From the NCBI RefSeq assembly GCF_004153605.1, contig NZ_SDSI01000003.1, positions 55,320 to 119,319 of the forward strand: a DNA stretch of 64,000 nucleotides. The letters run 5' to 3'. The position numbers and the translations under genes were made by a program. Source of the stretch: Qipengyuania_B thermophila (GTDB lineage Bacteria > Pseudomonadota > Alphaproteobacteria > Sphingomonadales > Sphingomonadaceae). This document shows, one piece after another, positions 24,552 through 33,993 of this stretch; position 1 is the stretch's first letter; each line of letters begins with the position of its first letter. The notes below the pieces were generated by a model that was given only the letters and a program-made list of their open reading frames with translations, ran no database searches and was not told where the DNA came from.

Positions 24552-25857
24552 CTAGGCCGCGGACAGGCGCGCCTCGACCCCAAGGGCGGCGCGGATGCGG
24601 TTGGGAATCTCGGCCAAGGGGAAGCGCCGCCCCTTCGCCGCCGCCTGTCCGCTGTCGGTGAAATAGCCGACGCCGTCATGCTCGCCATTCTTGATCGCGA
24701 CGAAGGCGACGTGACGGCGCAGATCCTCGATCCTTTCATTGCCGACCGTCACACCCAGTCCGGCTGGAATGTCATTCGGGTAGGTCAGCATGACGAAGAG
24801 ATCGGTGCCGCGGTTGTCCACCGTGAACAGCGGAACACCGTCATCCGCGCGGGCCATCAGCAAGCGGCGCTCCGCCTCCGCTGCCTCTTCGCGCGAGGCG
24901 CAGCACACGAGCAGATCGCGCGACATGCGCGGCTCCACGGAGCGGAACGGGACGCCAAGCAGAGTGAGGAACTCCGCATGCTTGACCAGCCGCCAGTAGA
25001 AGGCTGTGCGCCCGTAGGGAACCTGGTGCAGGCCGGTGGCCATCATGATCCGCGCCCGGGGAAAGGCGCGGCGCACCTGACCGAGAATGCGGTCATAGAG
25101 CCGGTAGACATCCAGCACGGGATCGCTGCCCGGTTTGACGTACCAGTCCGGATTGCGGTGCGACCCGTCATAGGCGGACGAGTTGAACATGTAGTGGTGC
25201 TGGATATGGGCGCCCGCGTTGAGGAAGAGCGACGCGAAATCCGGCTTGTGGCTGCGGACCAGACGGATGAACATGTCCGTCAGCACTTGGTCCAGGAACA
25301 GCGCCTTGAACCATGGCTTCGCGCGGGCGCCAGCCACCAGTGTCGCGTAGCGCGCATAGTTCAGCGGCGAGGCGTTCTGCAGTCCGCCGACGAGGAAGTC
25401 GAAGGCTGAACTCTTGCTGAGGCCGCCGGACGCGTTGTCGTTCACCGCCTGCCGGACCGCTTCGAAGAAGCGCCTGTCGACCGGACCGGCATGCACGCCC
25501 GTGTCCGTCCACGGATCGGGGATGAAGAACGCCGGCGCGCGGAGACGGCACTTCGCGTTCATTGGACTGACGGCGCCCACCTTCAGTCCGGCCCGCTCGT
25601 GGCTTTCCCAGATCTGGTCCAGATCCGTTCGCACGATGTCGCCGAGCCGGAACATGCCGTGCTCCGGGTAGGTCAGTCCGGTGCGGGCAGTGACCCACTG
25701 GATCCACGGCTCAAGCTCCTCGTACCCCCGCTTCGACTCGGTTTCCTAAGTCGTGACGCGCCAAGACTTCGCCGAAGTTCGGCCGCTCGCCGCGGGCGAT
25801 GTCATGCTCGAGAAATGCGAAGTTGATCTCGTTGAGTTCGAGGAACAGCAGTTGCGT
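24552..25857 (-). pseudogene. Alkaline-phosphatase-superfamily-like protein, frameshifted
   Basis: The main frame (24552-25748) encodes ETESKRGYEELEPWIQWVTARTG, then MFRLGDIV at 25655, AFFIPDPWTD, HHYMFNSSAYDG and MATGLHQVPYGRTAFYW, a pattern I associate with phosphodiesterase or phosphatase-like proteins of polysaccharide loci. A stop (TAG, 25746-25748) precedes it. The missing N-terminus is found in another frame at 25742-25857: LLFLELNEINFAFLEHDIARGERPNFGEVLARHDL. A one-base slip near 25742-25752 therefore splits the gene. The N-terminal piece also lacks a normal start: ACG (25857) stands where ATG is expected. Either a true pseudogene or a sequence error. A shorter product from ATG 25655 remains possible. 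Confidence 0.7.
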
Positions 25858-25968
25858 CGCTGTAGAAACCGAGGGCGTTCCCGTGCTTGCGGCAGGAATG
25901 CTGCTCCTAGCACCATCGTCCCCCAGGCAGAAGCGAGGGAAACGAAAAGGCGGCGTGGATCACACAAA

Positions 25969-27138
25969 TCAGCCGAAGCCCATGACCTTCAGCATTCCGT
26001 CATTGATGCGGTGCACGTCGAACCGCTCCTCGGCGAGGGCGCGGCTTTCGCGGCCCATGCGCGCGATCAGGTCCGGGTTCTCGAGGAAGCGCCGCATGGC
26101 AGCCTCCAGCGCGCGGGGGTCGCGGACCGGCACCATGTAGCCGTTCACGCCTTCCTCGACGGTGTCACGGCATCCCGGCGCATCCGTCGTGATGACCGGA
26201 CGCGCCATGGCCATCGCTTCCTGTGTGCTGCGAGGCTTGCCTTCGCGGTAGGAGGGCAGCACGAACACGCTGCTGCGCGCGAGCCAAGGGCGGATGTCGG
26301 CGACCTGCCCGGGCCACTCGATGACGCCTTCCGCAACCCAGGACGCCACCACCTCGCGGGACAGCGCGCCCGGATTGGTGTCGAGGCCTCCGGCAAGGAG
26401 GAAGACCGTGTCGGGATTGGTCGCCTTGATCCGCCGTGCTGCCTCGGCATACTCCACGATGCCCTTTTCCCGCAGCAGCCGGGCGACAAGAATGAAGGTG
26501 ACGGGCGCCGTCACCGGATCGGCCGGCGGAAAGTGCGCCAGATCGACACCCGATCCCCGGACCATCGCCAGCTTCGCGCGCGGCAGCACTCCGCCCCCGC
26601 ACAGCACGGCGGCGTCGTCCTCATTCTGGAGGAACACCCTGTGGCAGAGCCGGAAGGCGATGCTGTAGAGCCGCGTGGCCGCCATCCGCAGCGCGCGTCG
26701 CTTGAGCGTGTCAGCCGACCCGTCGGAGGTGAAGACGTATCCGAGTCCGGCAACCATGGCAAAGCGGCGCGGCACGCCTGCCAGCGTCGCCGCGAGGGTG
26801 CCATAGATCACCGGCTTGATGAAATAGGCAAAGGTCATGTCTGGACGCAGTCGCCGCAAAGTGGCGACCAGCCTCAGCATGTCGACCATGTCGCGCGCCG
26901 GCCGCAATCCGGTCCGCTCGAGCGAAATGTCGATCGGCTCCGCGCCGAGCGCCCGGACTTGGGCGCGGGTCGTGGCGTCGTGATCCGGGGCGAGGGCATA
27001 CACGCGGCATCCGCGTTCCACGAAACGCCGGATCAGCGGTCCGCGAAAGTTCGCCAGTGAACCCGCGCCGCTGGTGATCAGCGCGATCGACCGGCTCTCG
27101 CCCTGCAGAACGCCGGGCCGTCTCTGATTGTCACCCAT
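25969..27138 (-). CDS. Glycosyltransferase family 4
   Basis: A 389-residue GT-B retaining transferase. N-terminal domain: IALITSGAGSLANFRGPLIRRFVERGCRVYALAPD, with a loop (FAYFIKPVIYGTLAATLAGVPRRFAMVAGLGYVF) typical of the CapJ/PglA-like group. Donor domain: FILVARLLREKGIVEYAEAARRI and the E-x7-E-like segment SYREGKPRSTQEAMAMARPVITTDAPGCRDTVEEGVNG. It acts at the cytoplasmic face on lipid-linked repeat units. Its start overlaps the preceding GT gene by 8 bases. Sugar and linkage cannot be told from sequence. Confidence 0.92.
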   Translation of the reverse strand: MGDNQRRPGVLQGESRSIALITSGAGSLANFRGPLIRRFVERGCRVYALAPDHDATTRAQVRALGAEPIDISLERTGLRPARDMVDMLRLVATLRRLRPDMTFAYFIKPVIYGTLAATLAGVPRRFAMVAGLGYVFTSDGSADTLKRRALRMAATRLYSIAFRLCHRVFLQNEDDAAVLCGGGVLPRAKLAMVRGSGVDLAHFPPADPVTAPVTFILVARLLREKGIVEYAEAARRIKATNPDTVFLLAGGLDTNPGALSREVVASWVAEGVIEWPGQVADIRPWLARSSVFVLPSYREGKPRSTQEAMAMARPVITTDAPGCRDTVEEGVNGYMVPVRDPRALEAAMRRFLENPDLIARMGRESRALAEERFDVHRINDGMLKVMGFG

Positions 27139-28198
27139 GCCGCGACTCCGCCGCCTGCTTCAGCGCGGCGGCCACGCGCGGGGCCTGCGAGGCAAGGGAA
27201 TAGGAACGCACCACCTTCTCGCGCCCGGCGGCGCCCATGGCTGACCGCAATCCCCTGTCGCTCAACAGGCGGTCCAGCGCCGAGGCCCACTGGGCGCCGG
27301 TCTGCGCGACGAAGCCTTCCTTGCCGTCCGCGACGAGATCGACGTTGACGCCGACCGGAGACGCCACCGTGGCGGCTCCGCAGGCCATGTACTGGATGAG
27401 CTTGTAGCCGCACTTCCCGCGCGCCCACGGCTCGTCGGGCAGAGGCATGATGCCGATGTCCATTGCCTGCACTTCGGCGATTTCCTGCTCCTCCGACCAG
27501 GCCACCGCGGTGACGCCGGGGACGATCGCCGCGCGGGGGGCGGCGCCCACCGCCCGGAAGAGGGCGCCGTGGTTGCGAACCACCGGCAGGATGTCGGGAA
27601 GCACCGGTTCGACATAGCGCCAGGTGCTGGGCGAGCCGATCCACCCGACCACCGGCGGCGCATCGTCGCGCAGCCGCGGAACATACGCATCGGTGTCGAC
27701 CACTGTCGGGACGACCTCGGCATGGCCCCCGGCCTGCGCCACATAGCTGGCAAGATAAGCGTTGCCGCACAGACAGACGGCGGCGCGGCGCATCAACGGA
27801 ACGAGCTTGCCGCCGAGCAGGTGCCGGACCGCAGCCGAGCCGGCGCTGTCGTACATGTGGAAGATGGCGTCATCGATGTCGTAGACGATGGGGATCCTGA
27901 CGAGCCGGGCGAGGATGCCGTCGATCACCGGCAGGAAGGGGAACAGCTCGTACTGGACCCACAACACGTCGAAGGCGCCTGCGGCGGCAACATCGCGCAG
28001 GCGTCTGGCATAGGCGGCAGCGATTTCCAGCCGCGGATGCGGTTCATCCACGGCCAGTCGTTCCATGTAGCGGTCGTCGAGCAGCGGACGCACCTCGATC
28101 TCGACACCATGCTGGCGGAGATGGGGCGCGAACTGCAGCAGCCGCTGCCGCGTGCTCGCCGCGCGGGCGCTGTATTTCGTCAGTGCCAGAACACGCAT
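27131..28198 (-). CDS. Glycosyltransferase, GT4-like
   Basis: A 355-residue protein with a GT-B layout. The N-terminal part (MRVLALTKYSARAASTRQRLLQFAPHLRQHGVEIEVRPLL) and YDIDDAIF resemble a subgroup in which the core transferase reads VGWIGSPSTWRYVEPVLP. The acceptor-side conserved stretch is PLPDEPWARGKCGYKLIQYMACGAATVASPVGVN. It is probably one of the four transferases that assemble the repeat unit. It follows the GT2 gene by 8 bases and overlaps the next GT4 gene by 8. Confidence 0.9.
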   Translation of the reverse strand: MRVLALTKYSARAASTRQRLLQFAPHLRQHGVEIEVRPLLDDRYMERLAVDEPHPRLEIAAAYARRLRDVAAAGAFDVLWVQYELFPFLPVIDGILARLVRIPIVYDIDDAIFHMYDSAGSAAVRHLLGGKLVPLMRRAAVCLCGNAYLASYVAQAGGHAEVVPTVVDTDAYVPRLRDDAPPVVGWIGSPSTWRYVEPVLPDILPVVRNHGALFRAVGAAPRAAIVPGVTAVAWSEEQEIAEVQAMDIGIMPLPDEPWARGKCGYKLIQYMACGAATVASPVGVNVDLVADGKEGFVAQTGAQWASALDRLLSDRGLRSAMGAAGREKVVRSYSLASQAPRVAAALKQAAESRHG

Positions 28199-28206
28199 GA
28201 CGAGGC

Positions 28207-29142
28207 TTACCGCCCGCCTTTCGTTCGCCGGCCGGCCATGTCGGCCAGCAGCATCCTGTAGGCACTGAGAACGGCGCCGGCATCGTCAAGCGAGCGCCGC
28301 AGCACCGCCTGGGCGAGGCGGGAGACCGGCTCGACCGCGAGCGTGGCTGCCGCGGTCACCACGAAGCCGGCCGGCGAAAAGTGGCGGCGTGCATAGATCA
28401 GCCGGCTGCGAAGGGAATAGAACAGGCGCCGCGCCTTGACCTTCTCGGATGTCCCGCCGCCGTAGTGATAGCCCGTGGCGCTGGCCAGGTAGAAGGTGTC
28501 CCAACCCGCCTGTTTGGCTCTGAGGGCGAAATCCACCTCTTCGAAATAGACGAAGTAGCGTTCGTCGAACCCGTTCAGCTGCTCGAAGAGCGGCCGCCTG
28601 ACCAGGAAGAAGGCGCCGATCACCTGGTCGACCACCCGGCTCTCCAGATGATCGAAGCTGCGCATGAAATGGGGCGTGAACACGCGCGGCAGCCGGTCCG
28701 CCAGGCCGAGCGCCTGACCCACATAGGTCGACGGGTCGGTGAAGTTGGCGCAGTGGCGCTCGACCGCGCCGGTTCTGCCCAGCAGGCGCACGCCGCAGAT
28801 GCCTACCCGCGCACCTTCGGGCGAGGTCATGAAGCGCAGCGCCTCGGGCAGGCCGCCGGCAATCAGCTGCGCGTCCGGATTGAGGAACAGGATGAAGGGC
28901 GCCGTGCACCGCGCGGCGCCGCGGTTGCAGGCTGCGGCGAAGCCGAGATTCTCGCCGGCGGCGTCGAACTCGATCCAGTCTTCCGCATGGCTCTCGGGAG
29001 CTAACGATCCGTCGGTCGACCCGTTGTCGACGACGATCACCCGGTCCACGCCTTCACGGTTGGTCCTGATCGAGGCGAGGCACTCCGCCAGCAGGTGTCC
29101 GGAGTTCCAGTTCACGATCACGATGTCCGCCCGCGCGCTCAT
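28207..29142 (-). CDS. Glycosyltransferase family 2 (rhamnosyltransferase-like)
   Basis: A 311-residue GT-A enzyme. N-terminal IVIVNWNSGHLLAECLASI, VDNGSTDGS, NLGFAAACNRG and the metal-binding region FLNPDAQL are the WbbL-like rhamnosyltransferase pattern. FDERYFVYFEEVDFALRAKQAGW carries the catalytic ED region. A C-terminal amphipathic segment may touch the membrane. The neighbouring rmlABCD genes make dTDP-L-rhamnose, so rhamnose is a reasonable donor sugar, by inference. ATG 29142 is chosen because it overlaps the stop of the Wzy gene (ATGA, 29139-29142). Confidence 0.92.
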   Translation of the reverse strand: MSARADIVIVNWNSGHLLAECLASIRTNREGVDRVIVVDNGSTDGSLAPESHAEDWIEFDAAGENLGFAAACNRGAARCTAPFILFLNPDAQLIAGGLPEALRFMTSPEGARVGICGVRLLGRTGAVERHCANFTDPSTYVGQALGLADRLPRVFTPHFMRSFDHLESRVVDQVIGAFFLVRRPLFEQLNGFDERYFVYFEEVDFALRAKQAGWDTFYLASATGYHYGGGTSEKVKARRLFYSLRSRLIYARRHFSPAGFVVTAAATLAVEPVSRLAQAVLRRSLDDAGAVLSAYRMLLADMAGRRTKGGR

Positions 29143-30170
29143 GACCCGAGCGTTCCTTCGACCGTGGCGCGGTAGGTGAACCACAACCCGTTCACCAGCA
29201 GCAGGCTTGGCATCACCAGCGCCATCAGCGGCGTGGTCGGGCGAAGCGCATAGAACAGCGTCGAGAACAGCAGCAGCTCGCTGAAGCGGAGCGCAATGAC
29301 CGGCGAGTCCCTGAACACGAACAGCGCGGCGATGCCGCCGATCGACAGGAGCAGGAAGGTCCGGCCATACGCTCCCGATTGCGGCACACGGAAGTAGAAG
29401 CCGGCCGCGATGGTGAGCATGAAGAGAATGTTCGACACCGAGAAGGCGTTGATGCTTTCGGATGCATTGGCGTTGTCGATGTAGCTGAACACGAGCGGAT
29501 TGAACTGCGCGAAGAGCTGCGCCAGATCCTGTCCGCCGATGCTGTAGGCCAGCAGGAGAACCCCGCCGATCGCCGCCGCGCCGATCAGGGCAACGCGGCC
29601 GGGCAGGAGCATCAGGGCCAGGCCGAGCGAGGTGAGGATCACCGTGCTGGAGTGGAAAAAGAACGCCGCCACCGCCAGCAGGACCGCCACCACGAACCGC
29701 CTCTGCCAGACGAAGTGGATGCTGGCGTAGCCGAGAGCGATCGCGAGCGACGCCCGGATCTGCGTGTATTCGAGGATCGGGTAGAACAGCAGGATGTAGA
29801 TCAGGGCGGCGAGCAGGGGATAGCGGAGGTAGCGCTCGAACAAGGCGAACTTGATTGCGAGGGCCACGAAGGCGGTCACCGTGTAGAAGGTGGGAAAGCT
29901 TGCCGAAAGCGGCACGGCGAAAACCCAGGCGGCGATCTCGTAACCCAGCTCGAAGCGGGATGCGCCGTAGAGGAAGGACGGCGAGATCAGGTTGTAGGCG
30001 GCGTAATACTCCTCGTAGTCACGCCCCCAGCCCAGCCAGCGGTTGCCTGCGGCAAGGGCGAGAACGACTGCCAGCGCGGCGAGAACCAGGCGCCTGACCA
30101 TCACCGCCGTGCGGTCGAGCACCTGATCTTCGGCTTTGGGTTGAAAGGGTTCTGAGCGCAGCATCAACAT
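29139..30170 (-). CDS. wzy: EpsG/Wzy-family O-antigen polymerase
   Basis: A 343-residue integral membrane protein with about 10 hydrophobic helices and the EpsG family signature near the N-terminus: GRDYEEYYAAYN, then SRFELGYEIAAWVF. An internal TQIRASLAIALGYASIHFVWQRRF resembles the conserved R-x-x-(I/L)-A loop of the family. It should polymerise lipid-linked repeat units on the periplasmic side. ATG 30170 or ATG 30164 could be used; both touch the stop of the preceding GT2 gene. Located between two GT2 genes and near wzx, as expected for a Wzx/Wzy locus. Confidence 0.88.
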   Translation of the reverse strand: MLMLRSEPFQPKAEDQVLDRTAVMVRRLVLAALAVVLALAAGNRWLGWGRDYEEYYAAYNLISPSFLYGASRFELGYEIAAWVFAVPLSASFPTFYTVTAFVALAIKFALFERYLRYPLLAALIYILLFYPILEYTQIRASLAIALGYASIHFVWQRRFVVAVLLAVAAFFFHSSTVILTSLGLALMLLPGRVALIGAAAIGGVLLLAYSIGGQDLAQLFAQFNPLVFSYIDNANASESINAFSVSNILFMLTIAAGFYFRVPQSGAYGRTFLLLSIGGIAALFVFRDSPVIALRFSELLLFSTLFYALRPTTPLMALVMPSLLLVNGLWFTYRATVEGTLGS

Positions 30171-31183
30171 GGTGGTGTCCGGCTCTCGGTCTTGCTCAGC
30201 CGCTTGCGCACTGCGCGCGTCAGGCGCCTCGCGAGTGTGATCGCCAGTGCCGGGTTCGGATAGTGCGCAAAGGCCGACAGCAGCAACCGCGCGGCCCGTG
30301 CAGGACGTCTCTCATTTAGATGGATCAAGCCGATGTCCGTGTACACGTTCGCCCGCGCGCGGCGTCGTAGCGGAGGCTGCACGAGCGTGTCGACCACTTG
30401 CAGACATATCTTGAGCTGCCGGTCGGTATTCCGATGAACGCCTCCCGCGTGGAGTCGATACCGACACAACACTATGTCATCAATGAACTCCATTTTGACG
30501 TGGTGCCTTGTCGCGCGCTCGGCGATCCGCAGAAAGGTTGGCCAGTCGTCGAGAACGTTCTGATCGCCCCATGCTCCAGCGCTCCGCAGCAGGTTTGCGC
30601 CAAAAACGGTCGACTGCAGCAGAAGAGGCTTGGGAAACGAGAGGCTCAGCAGACGCAAGCGCTCCTGCGGCTCTGATCCGATCAGGTCAGCCGTCTCTCG
30701 GCCATAGACAGGTTGCCCGTCGCGTTCCTCCATATATGCCGCCTGGCATATCCAGCACAGGTCATTTGCAGGCTGCGCCACCAGCCGCCGAATGCACTCG
30801 TCGAGACCGGAAGGCACATAGCAGTCGTCAGACGCGATGAACGCGACATAGTCGGTTCGCGTCTGCTTCAGACCAAGTGCCAGAGAGTCGGTCAAGCCGG
30901 CATTGGCTTTAGTAAAGATGCGAACGAACAATCGCGGGTCAAATGTTCGTTGCAAGAAAAACTCATCCGATCCGTCGCGAGATCCATCGTCAACAATGAT
31001 GAGTGAAATCAGATGCAGGTAATTGCTGTTCTCAATCGATTGAAGAAGTTCGTTAACGTATTCCAAATGATTGTACGAGCACAAAACAAGCGTCAGAATG
31101 CGCTGATCTTGATCTTCTCCCACCATCCGGGCTGGTTGCGGAGAACGAGGTGAATCCTGCCCGCTTTGTCCGTTCGCTGTCAT
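30164..31183 (-). CDS. Glycosyltransferase family 2
   Basis: A 339-residue GT-A transferase. LTLVLCSYNHLEYVNELLQSI, IIVDDGSRDGSDEF and the aspartates of VAFIASDDCYVPSGLDECI form the nucleotide-sugar site; VLDDWPTFLRIAE is a plausible catalytic ED/DD region. The C-terminal helix-rich tail is Arg-rich. ATG 31183 overlaps the stop of wzx (ATGA, 31180-31183). Base composition is noticeably less GC-rich here and through fdtB than in the flanking genes, a sign that the serotype-specific core was acquired separately. Confidence 0.9.
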   Translation of the reverse strand: MTANGQSGQDSPRSPQPARMVGEDQDQRILTLVLCSYNHLEYVNELLQSIENSNYLHLISLIIVDDGSRDGSDEFFLQRTFDPRLFVRIFTKANAGLTDSLALGLKQTRTDYVAFIASDDCYVPSGLDECIRRLVAQPANDLCWICQAAYMEERDGQPVYGRETADLIGSEPQERLRLLSLSFPKPLLLQSTVFGANLLRSAGAWGDQNVLDDWPTFLRIAERATRHHVKMEFIDDIVLCRYRLHAGGVHRNTDRQLKICLQVVDTLVQPPLRRRARANVYTDIGLIHLNERRPARAARLLLSAFAHYPNPALAITLARRLTRAVRKRLSKTESRTPPC

Positions 31184-32451
31184 ACGTTGCTCAGCCGCGT
31201 TTGTGAGCCGGAATATCGGACAAGCACGATGTACCACATTGCCCCAAGATACAGGATGTAGCTGATCAGATATGCCGCCGATGCGCCCTCAAATCCCATA
31301 ATACCCGTCAGAGCGACAGTCAGCATCCAGAGGGCAATGGCAAACAGTGTCTCCGTTACGATGAAGGTCTTCACCATTCCGCGACCAAGCATGACGAACG
31401 AAATGACCCAGCTCGCGATCTTGACGACATCGCCGGCTGTTTGCCACGCAAACAGTTGACGCATGGGAGCAAACTGATCCGTGAACAGAACGGAGATGAT
31501 CATGTCACGCGACAGGAAGATTGCTGCCGAAAGTACTGCCGACGCCGGGACGACGATGCTGAAGGTCTTGAGGATCTCTGTTCTGAGTTCGTCTGCAAGT
31601 CTGATTTCGGCCAAACGGGGAAGATAGTATAAAGTAAGAGTGGCCGTGATGAAGGAGAGATAGATGGTGCTGATCCGGTTCACCGCATCCCAGAAGCCGG
31701 CGTAGTCCAGGCCGAATTCCTGACCCAGGTAATTGCGAATGGCGATGTGGCTGATCGGCGTCACGACAGCCGTCGTCCCAGCCATCGCCACAAACCCGAG
31801 CAATCCGCGAAAGTGCGTGACGCTGAACGGGCCGAACAGATCGGTCCATCTGAACCAGGACGTTGTCGAAATCTGTTGCAGAGTGACGATGATGACGACC
31901 GCTTGATTGATGCTCAGGGCGATCAGCGCACCATAAAGACCGTTCGTGTAGGCAAGCGCGCCGGTCAGGCACAATCCAAGGATCGAGCCAGCGATGTTGC
32001 TGACCACGTACCGGCGGACCTCCTTTCTGCCGTTGAGGATGGACAGCAGGAGGGCATTGAAGCTCAGGAAGAACAAGCCTGCGGCAAGCCACAGAAAAAT
32101 GCTGGAAAAATCCTCGCTGTGCAGAAGTTCCTGAGCGAGCCAATGACGGGAGAAGATCAGGACTATTGCTGTCGCAAGTGTGGCGCCGAGCGTCATGATC
32201 GCTGCGGTCCGCCAGACAGCCCTCTGTTCGTGTTCTGAATCGAAGAACTGCGCGGTAAACTTCGTCACTCCCGTTCCGGTCGCGGCGGTTGCGAAGGTAT
32301 TCGCCATCGAGATCAGATTCTGGAACTGGCCGATCACCGCATAGCCCGCTGGTCCGACATAGACGGCGAGTATCTTGTTCAGCAGGAGCGCTGTGCCCAT
32401 TCTGATCGCGACAGCGGCGCCGTTGAGAGCACTGGTGCGGATCAGGGTCAT
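31180..32451 (-). CDS. wzx: O-antigen flippase (WzxE-like)
   Basis: A 423-residue membrane protein with 12 likely helices. It opens MTLIRTSALNGAAVAIRMGTALLLNKILAVYVGPAGYAVIGQFQN, the hallmark of the enterobacterial WzxE type, and keeps the conserved basic residues of helix 2 and FSVTHFRGLLGF midway. It flips undecaprenyl-linked repeat units across the inner membrane. It lies 12 bases after fdtB. In enterobacteria WzxE translocates a Fuc4NAc-containing unit next to WecE/WecD genes; the similar neighbourhood of amino-deoxy-sugar genes here is consistent with a 3-amino-sugar substrate. Confidence 0.92.
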   Translation of the reverse strand: MTLIRTSALNGAAVAIRMGTALLLNKILAVYVGPAGYAVIGQFQNLISMANTFATAATGTGVTKFTAQFFDSEHEQRAVWRTAAIMTLGATLATAIVLIFSRHWLAQELLHSEDFSSIFLWLAAGLFFLSFNALLLSILNGRKEVRRYVVSNIAGSILGLCLTGALAYTNGLYGALIALSINQAVVIIVTLQQISTTSWFRWTDLFGPFSVTHFRGLLGFVAMAGTTAVVTPISHIAIRNYLGQEFGLDYAGFWDAVNRISTIYLSFITATLTLYYLPRLAEIRLADELRTEILKTFSIVVPASAVLSAAIFLSRDMIISVLFTDQFAPMRQLFAWQTAGDVVKIASWVISFVMLGRGMVKTFIVTETLFAIALWMLTVALTGIMGFEGASAAYLISYILYLGAMWYIVLVRYSGSQTRLSNV

Positions 32452-32463
32452 GTGCGCAACGTC

Positions 32464-33558
32464 TTAGAATTTGCGGATCGTCTTCACGACGTGGTCGACA
32501 TCGGCCTCGCTCATGAAGGGACTGATTGGCAGGCTCAGCACCTGTTGGTGAAGCGTCTCGCTCAACGGGAACGCTCCTGACTGCCAGCCAAGGTGCCGGT
32601 AGGCGGGCTGGAGATGCGGCGGCACGGGGTAGTGCACACCAGTCTCGACGCCATGGGCCTTCAGGTGTGCCGCCAACCTGTCCCGCTCGGGGTGCCTGAT
32701 GACATAAAGGTGCCAGACGGGTTCAGCCCATGTCGGCACCATCGGCGTGAGAAGATCGGTATGTGGCAGTTCCGAATTATAGTATGCGGCGACGTCGCGC
32801 CTACGGGCATTGTCACGATCCAGTCTAGTCAATTTGACGATCAGGAAGGCTGCCTGGATTTCGTCCAATCGACTGTTGACGCCAATCGCTTCATGACAAT
32901 ACTTGCGGTGTGACCCGTAATTGCGGAGCATGCTGATGTTTTGTGCATGCTCTTTGCTGCATGTGACCGCTCCCCCGTCACCGAGCGCCCCAAGGTTCTT
33001 GCCGGGGTAAAAACTCCATGCCGCCACGGACCCAGGGTCGCTGCCGATGCGCCTGCCTTTGTACCGCGCACCGTGAGCCTGGGCTGCATCCTCAATCAAG
33101 GCAAGGCCATGGCGCTCGGCCAAGGACCGAAGAGGATCAAGGTCTGCCGGTTGACCATACAGATGCACCGCGATCAGAGCCCGTGTCGCGGGCGTGATGG
33201 CCATTTCGACACGAGCCGGGTCCAGGTTGTAGGTCTCCTCGCACGGCTCCACCGGAACGATTGTTGCGCCGACGTGGGTGACGGCTAGCCATGTGGCGAT
33301 GAACGTGTTGCTTGGAACGATGACCTCGTCGCCCGGCCCCACACTCGCCGCGGTGAGTGCCAGCGAAAGCGCGTCCAAGCCGTTGCCCACTCCGACAGCA
33401 GACGGAGCGCCGCAATATTCCGCAAAAAGCCTTTCGAACTCCTCGACCTCTTTTCCGAGGATGAACCACCCCCGGGACACGACGCGTTCCGCGGCGGCGA
33501 GAAGGTCACGGCGCGTGGCGTCATCCACCGCTGCAAGATCAAGAAAAGGAACCCTCAT
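32464..33558 (-). CDS. fdtB: dTDP-3-oxo-3,6-dideoxyhexose aminotransferase (FdtB/QdtB-like)
   Basis: A PLP-dependent DegT/DnrJ/EryC1 aminotransferase of 364 residues. The N-terminus PFLDLAAVDDATRRDLLAAAERVVSRGWFILGKEVEEFE, the PLP aspartate in LIEDAAQAHGA (D157) and the Schiff-base lysine in SFYPGKNLGALGDGGA (K187) are all present. It should transfer an amino group from glutamate to C3 of dTDP-3-oxo-6-deoxyhexose. Its ATG follows directly on the stop of the ketoisomerase gene (TGA-ATG). Together with fdtA and fdtC it completes dTDP-Fuc3NAc or dTDP-Qui3NAc synthesis. Confidence 0.88.
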   Translation of the reverse strand: MRVPFLDLAAVDDATRRDLLAAAERVVSRGWFILGKEVEEFERLFAEYCGAPSAVGVGNGLDALSLALTAASVGPGDEVIVPSNTFIATWLAVTHVGATIVPVEPCEETYNLDPARVEMAITPATRALIAVHLYGQPADLDPLRSLAERHGLALIEDAAQAHGARYKGRRIGSDPGSVAAWSFYPGKNLGALGDGGAVTCSKEHAQNISMLRNYGSHRKYCHEAIGVNSRLDEIQAAFLIVKLTRLDRDNARRRDVAAYYNSELPHTDLLTPMVPTWAEPVWHLYVIRHPERDRLAAHLKAHGVETGVHYPVPPHLQPAYRHLGWQSGAFPLSETLHQQVLSLPISPFMSEADVDHVVKTIRKF

Positions 33559-33993
33559 TCATTCACCGTTGAAATGCCGATTGTTCTGGCGAGCCTCTAT
33601 GTACTGGTCGTAGTCTCTGTAATAATCCGCCTCGTCGAATGCATTCGATGCGAGAACGAGGCACACGGAACCGGAGCTGAAGTTGCCAAGCTCACGCCAG
33701 ATCATCGGGCAGATGAGAAGCCCCTGGTACGGCCGATTGAGGTGAAAGGTCGTCTTTCGCAAACCATCGTCCAGCCCGACATCGAAACTGCCAGCAACCG
33801 AAATGATGAGCTGGCGCAAATCCTTGTGGGCGTGACCGCCCCGTTCTGCCCCGGCAGGAACATCGTACAGGTAGTAAATCCTCGAAATCTCGAACGGCAG
33901 ATGCCGCACACCTTCGACAAAGGTAAGATTACCGCGTGCATCCGCGATTTTGGGAAGCTCGATGATCGTGCAGAGATGCAGGAGAGGTGTCAT
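33559..33993 (-). CDS. fdtA: dTDP-4-oxo-6-deoxyglucose 3,4-ketoisomerase (FdtA/QdtA-like)
   Basis: A single cupin domain of 144 residues. IIELPKIADARGNLTFVEG, SRIYYLYDVPAGAERGGHAHKDLRQLIISVAGS (H54 and H56) and ICPMIWRELGNFSSGSVCLVLASNAFDEADYYRDYDQY are the family pattern. It moves the keto group of the RmlB product from C4 to C3. The FdtA (galacto) and QdtA (gluco) forms differ in a few active-site residues. The Arg in the DARG segment looks more like FdtA as I recall it, but this is weak. It overlaps fdtC by ATGA (33990-33993). Confidence 0.88.
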   Translation of the reverse strand: MTPLLHLCTIIELPKIADARGNLTFVEGVRHLPFEISRIYYLYDVPAGAERGGHAHKDLRQLIISVAGSFDVGLDDGLRKTTFHLNRPYQGLLICPMIWRELGNFSSGSVCLVLASNAFDEADYYRDYDQYIEARQNNRHFNGE

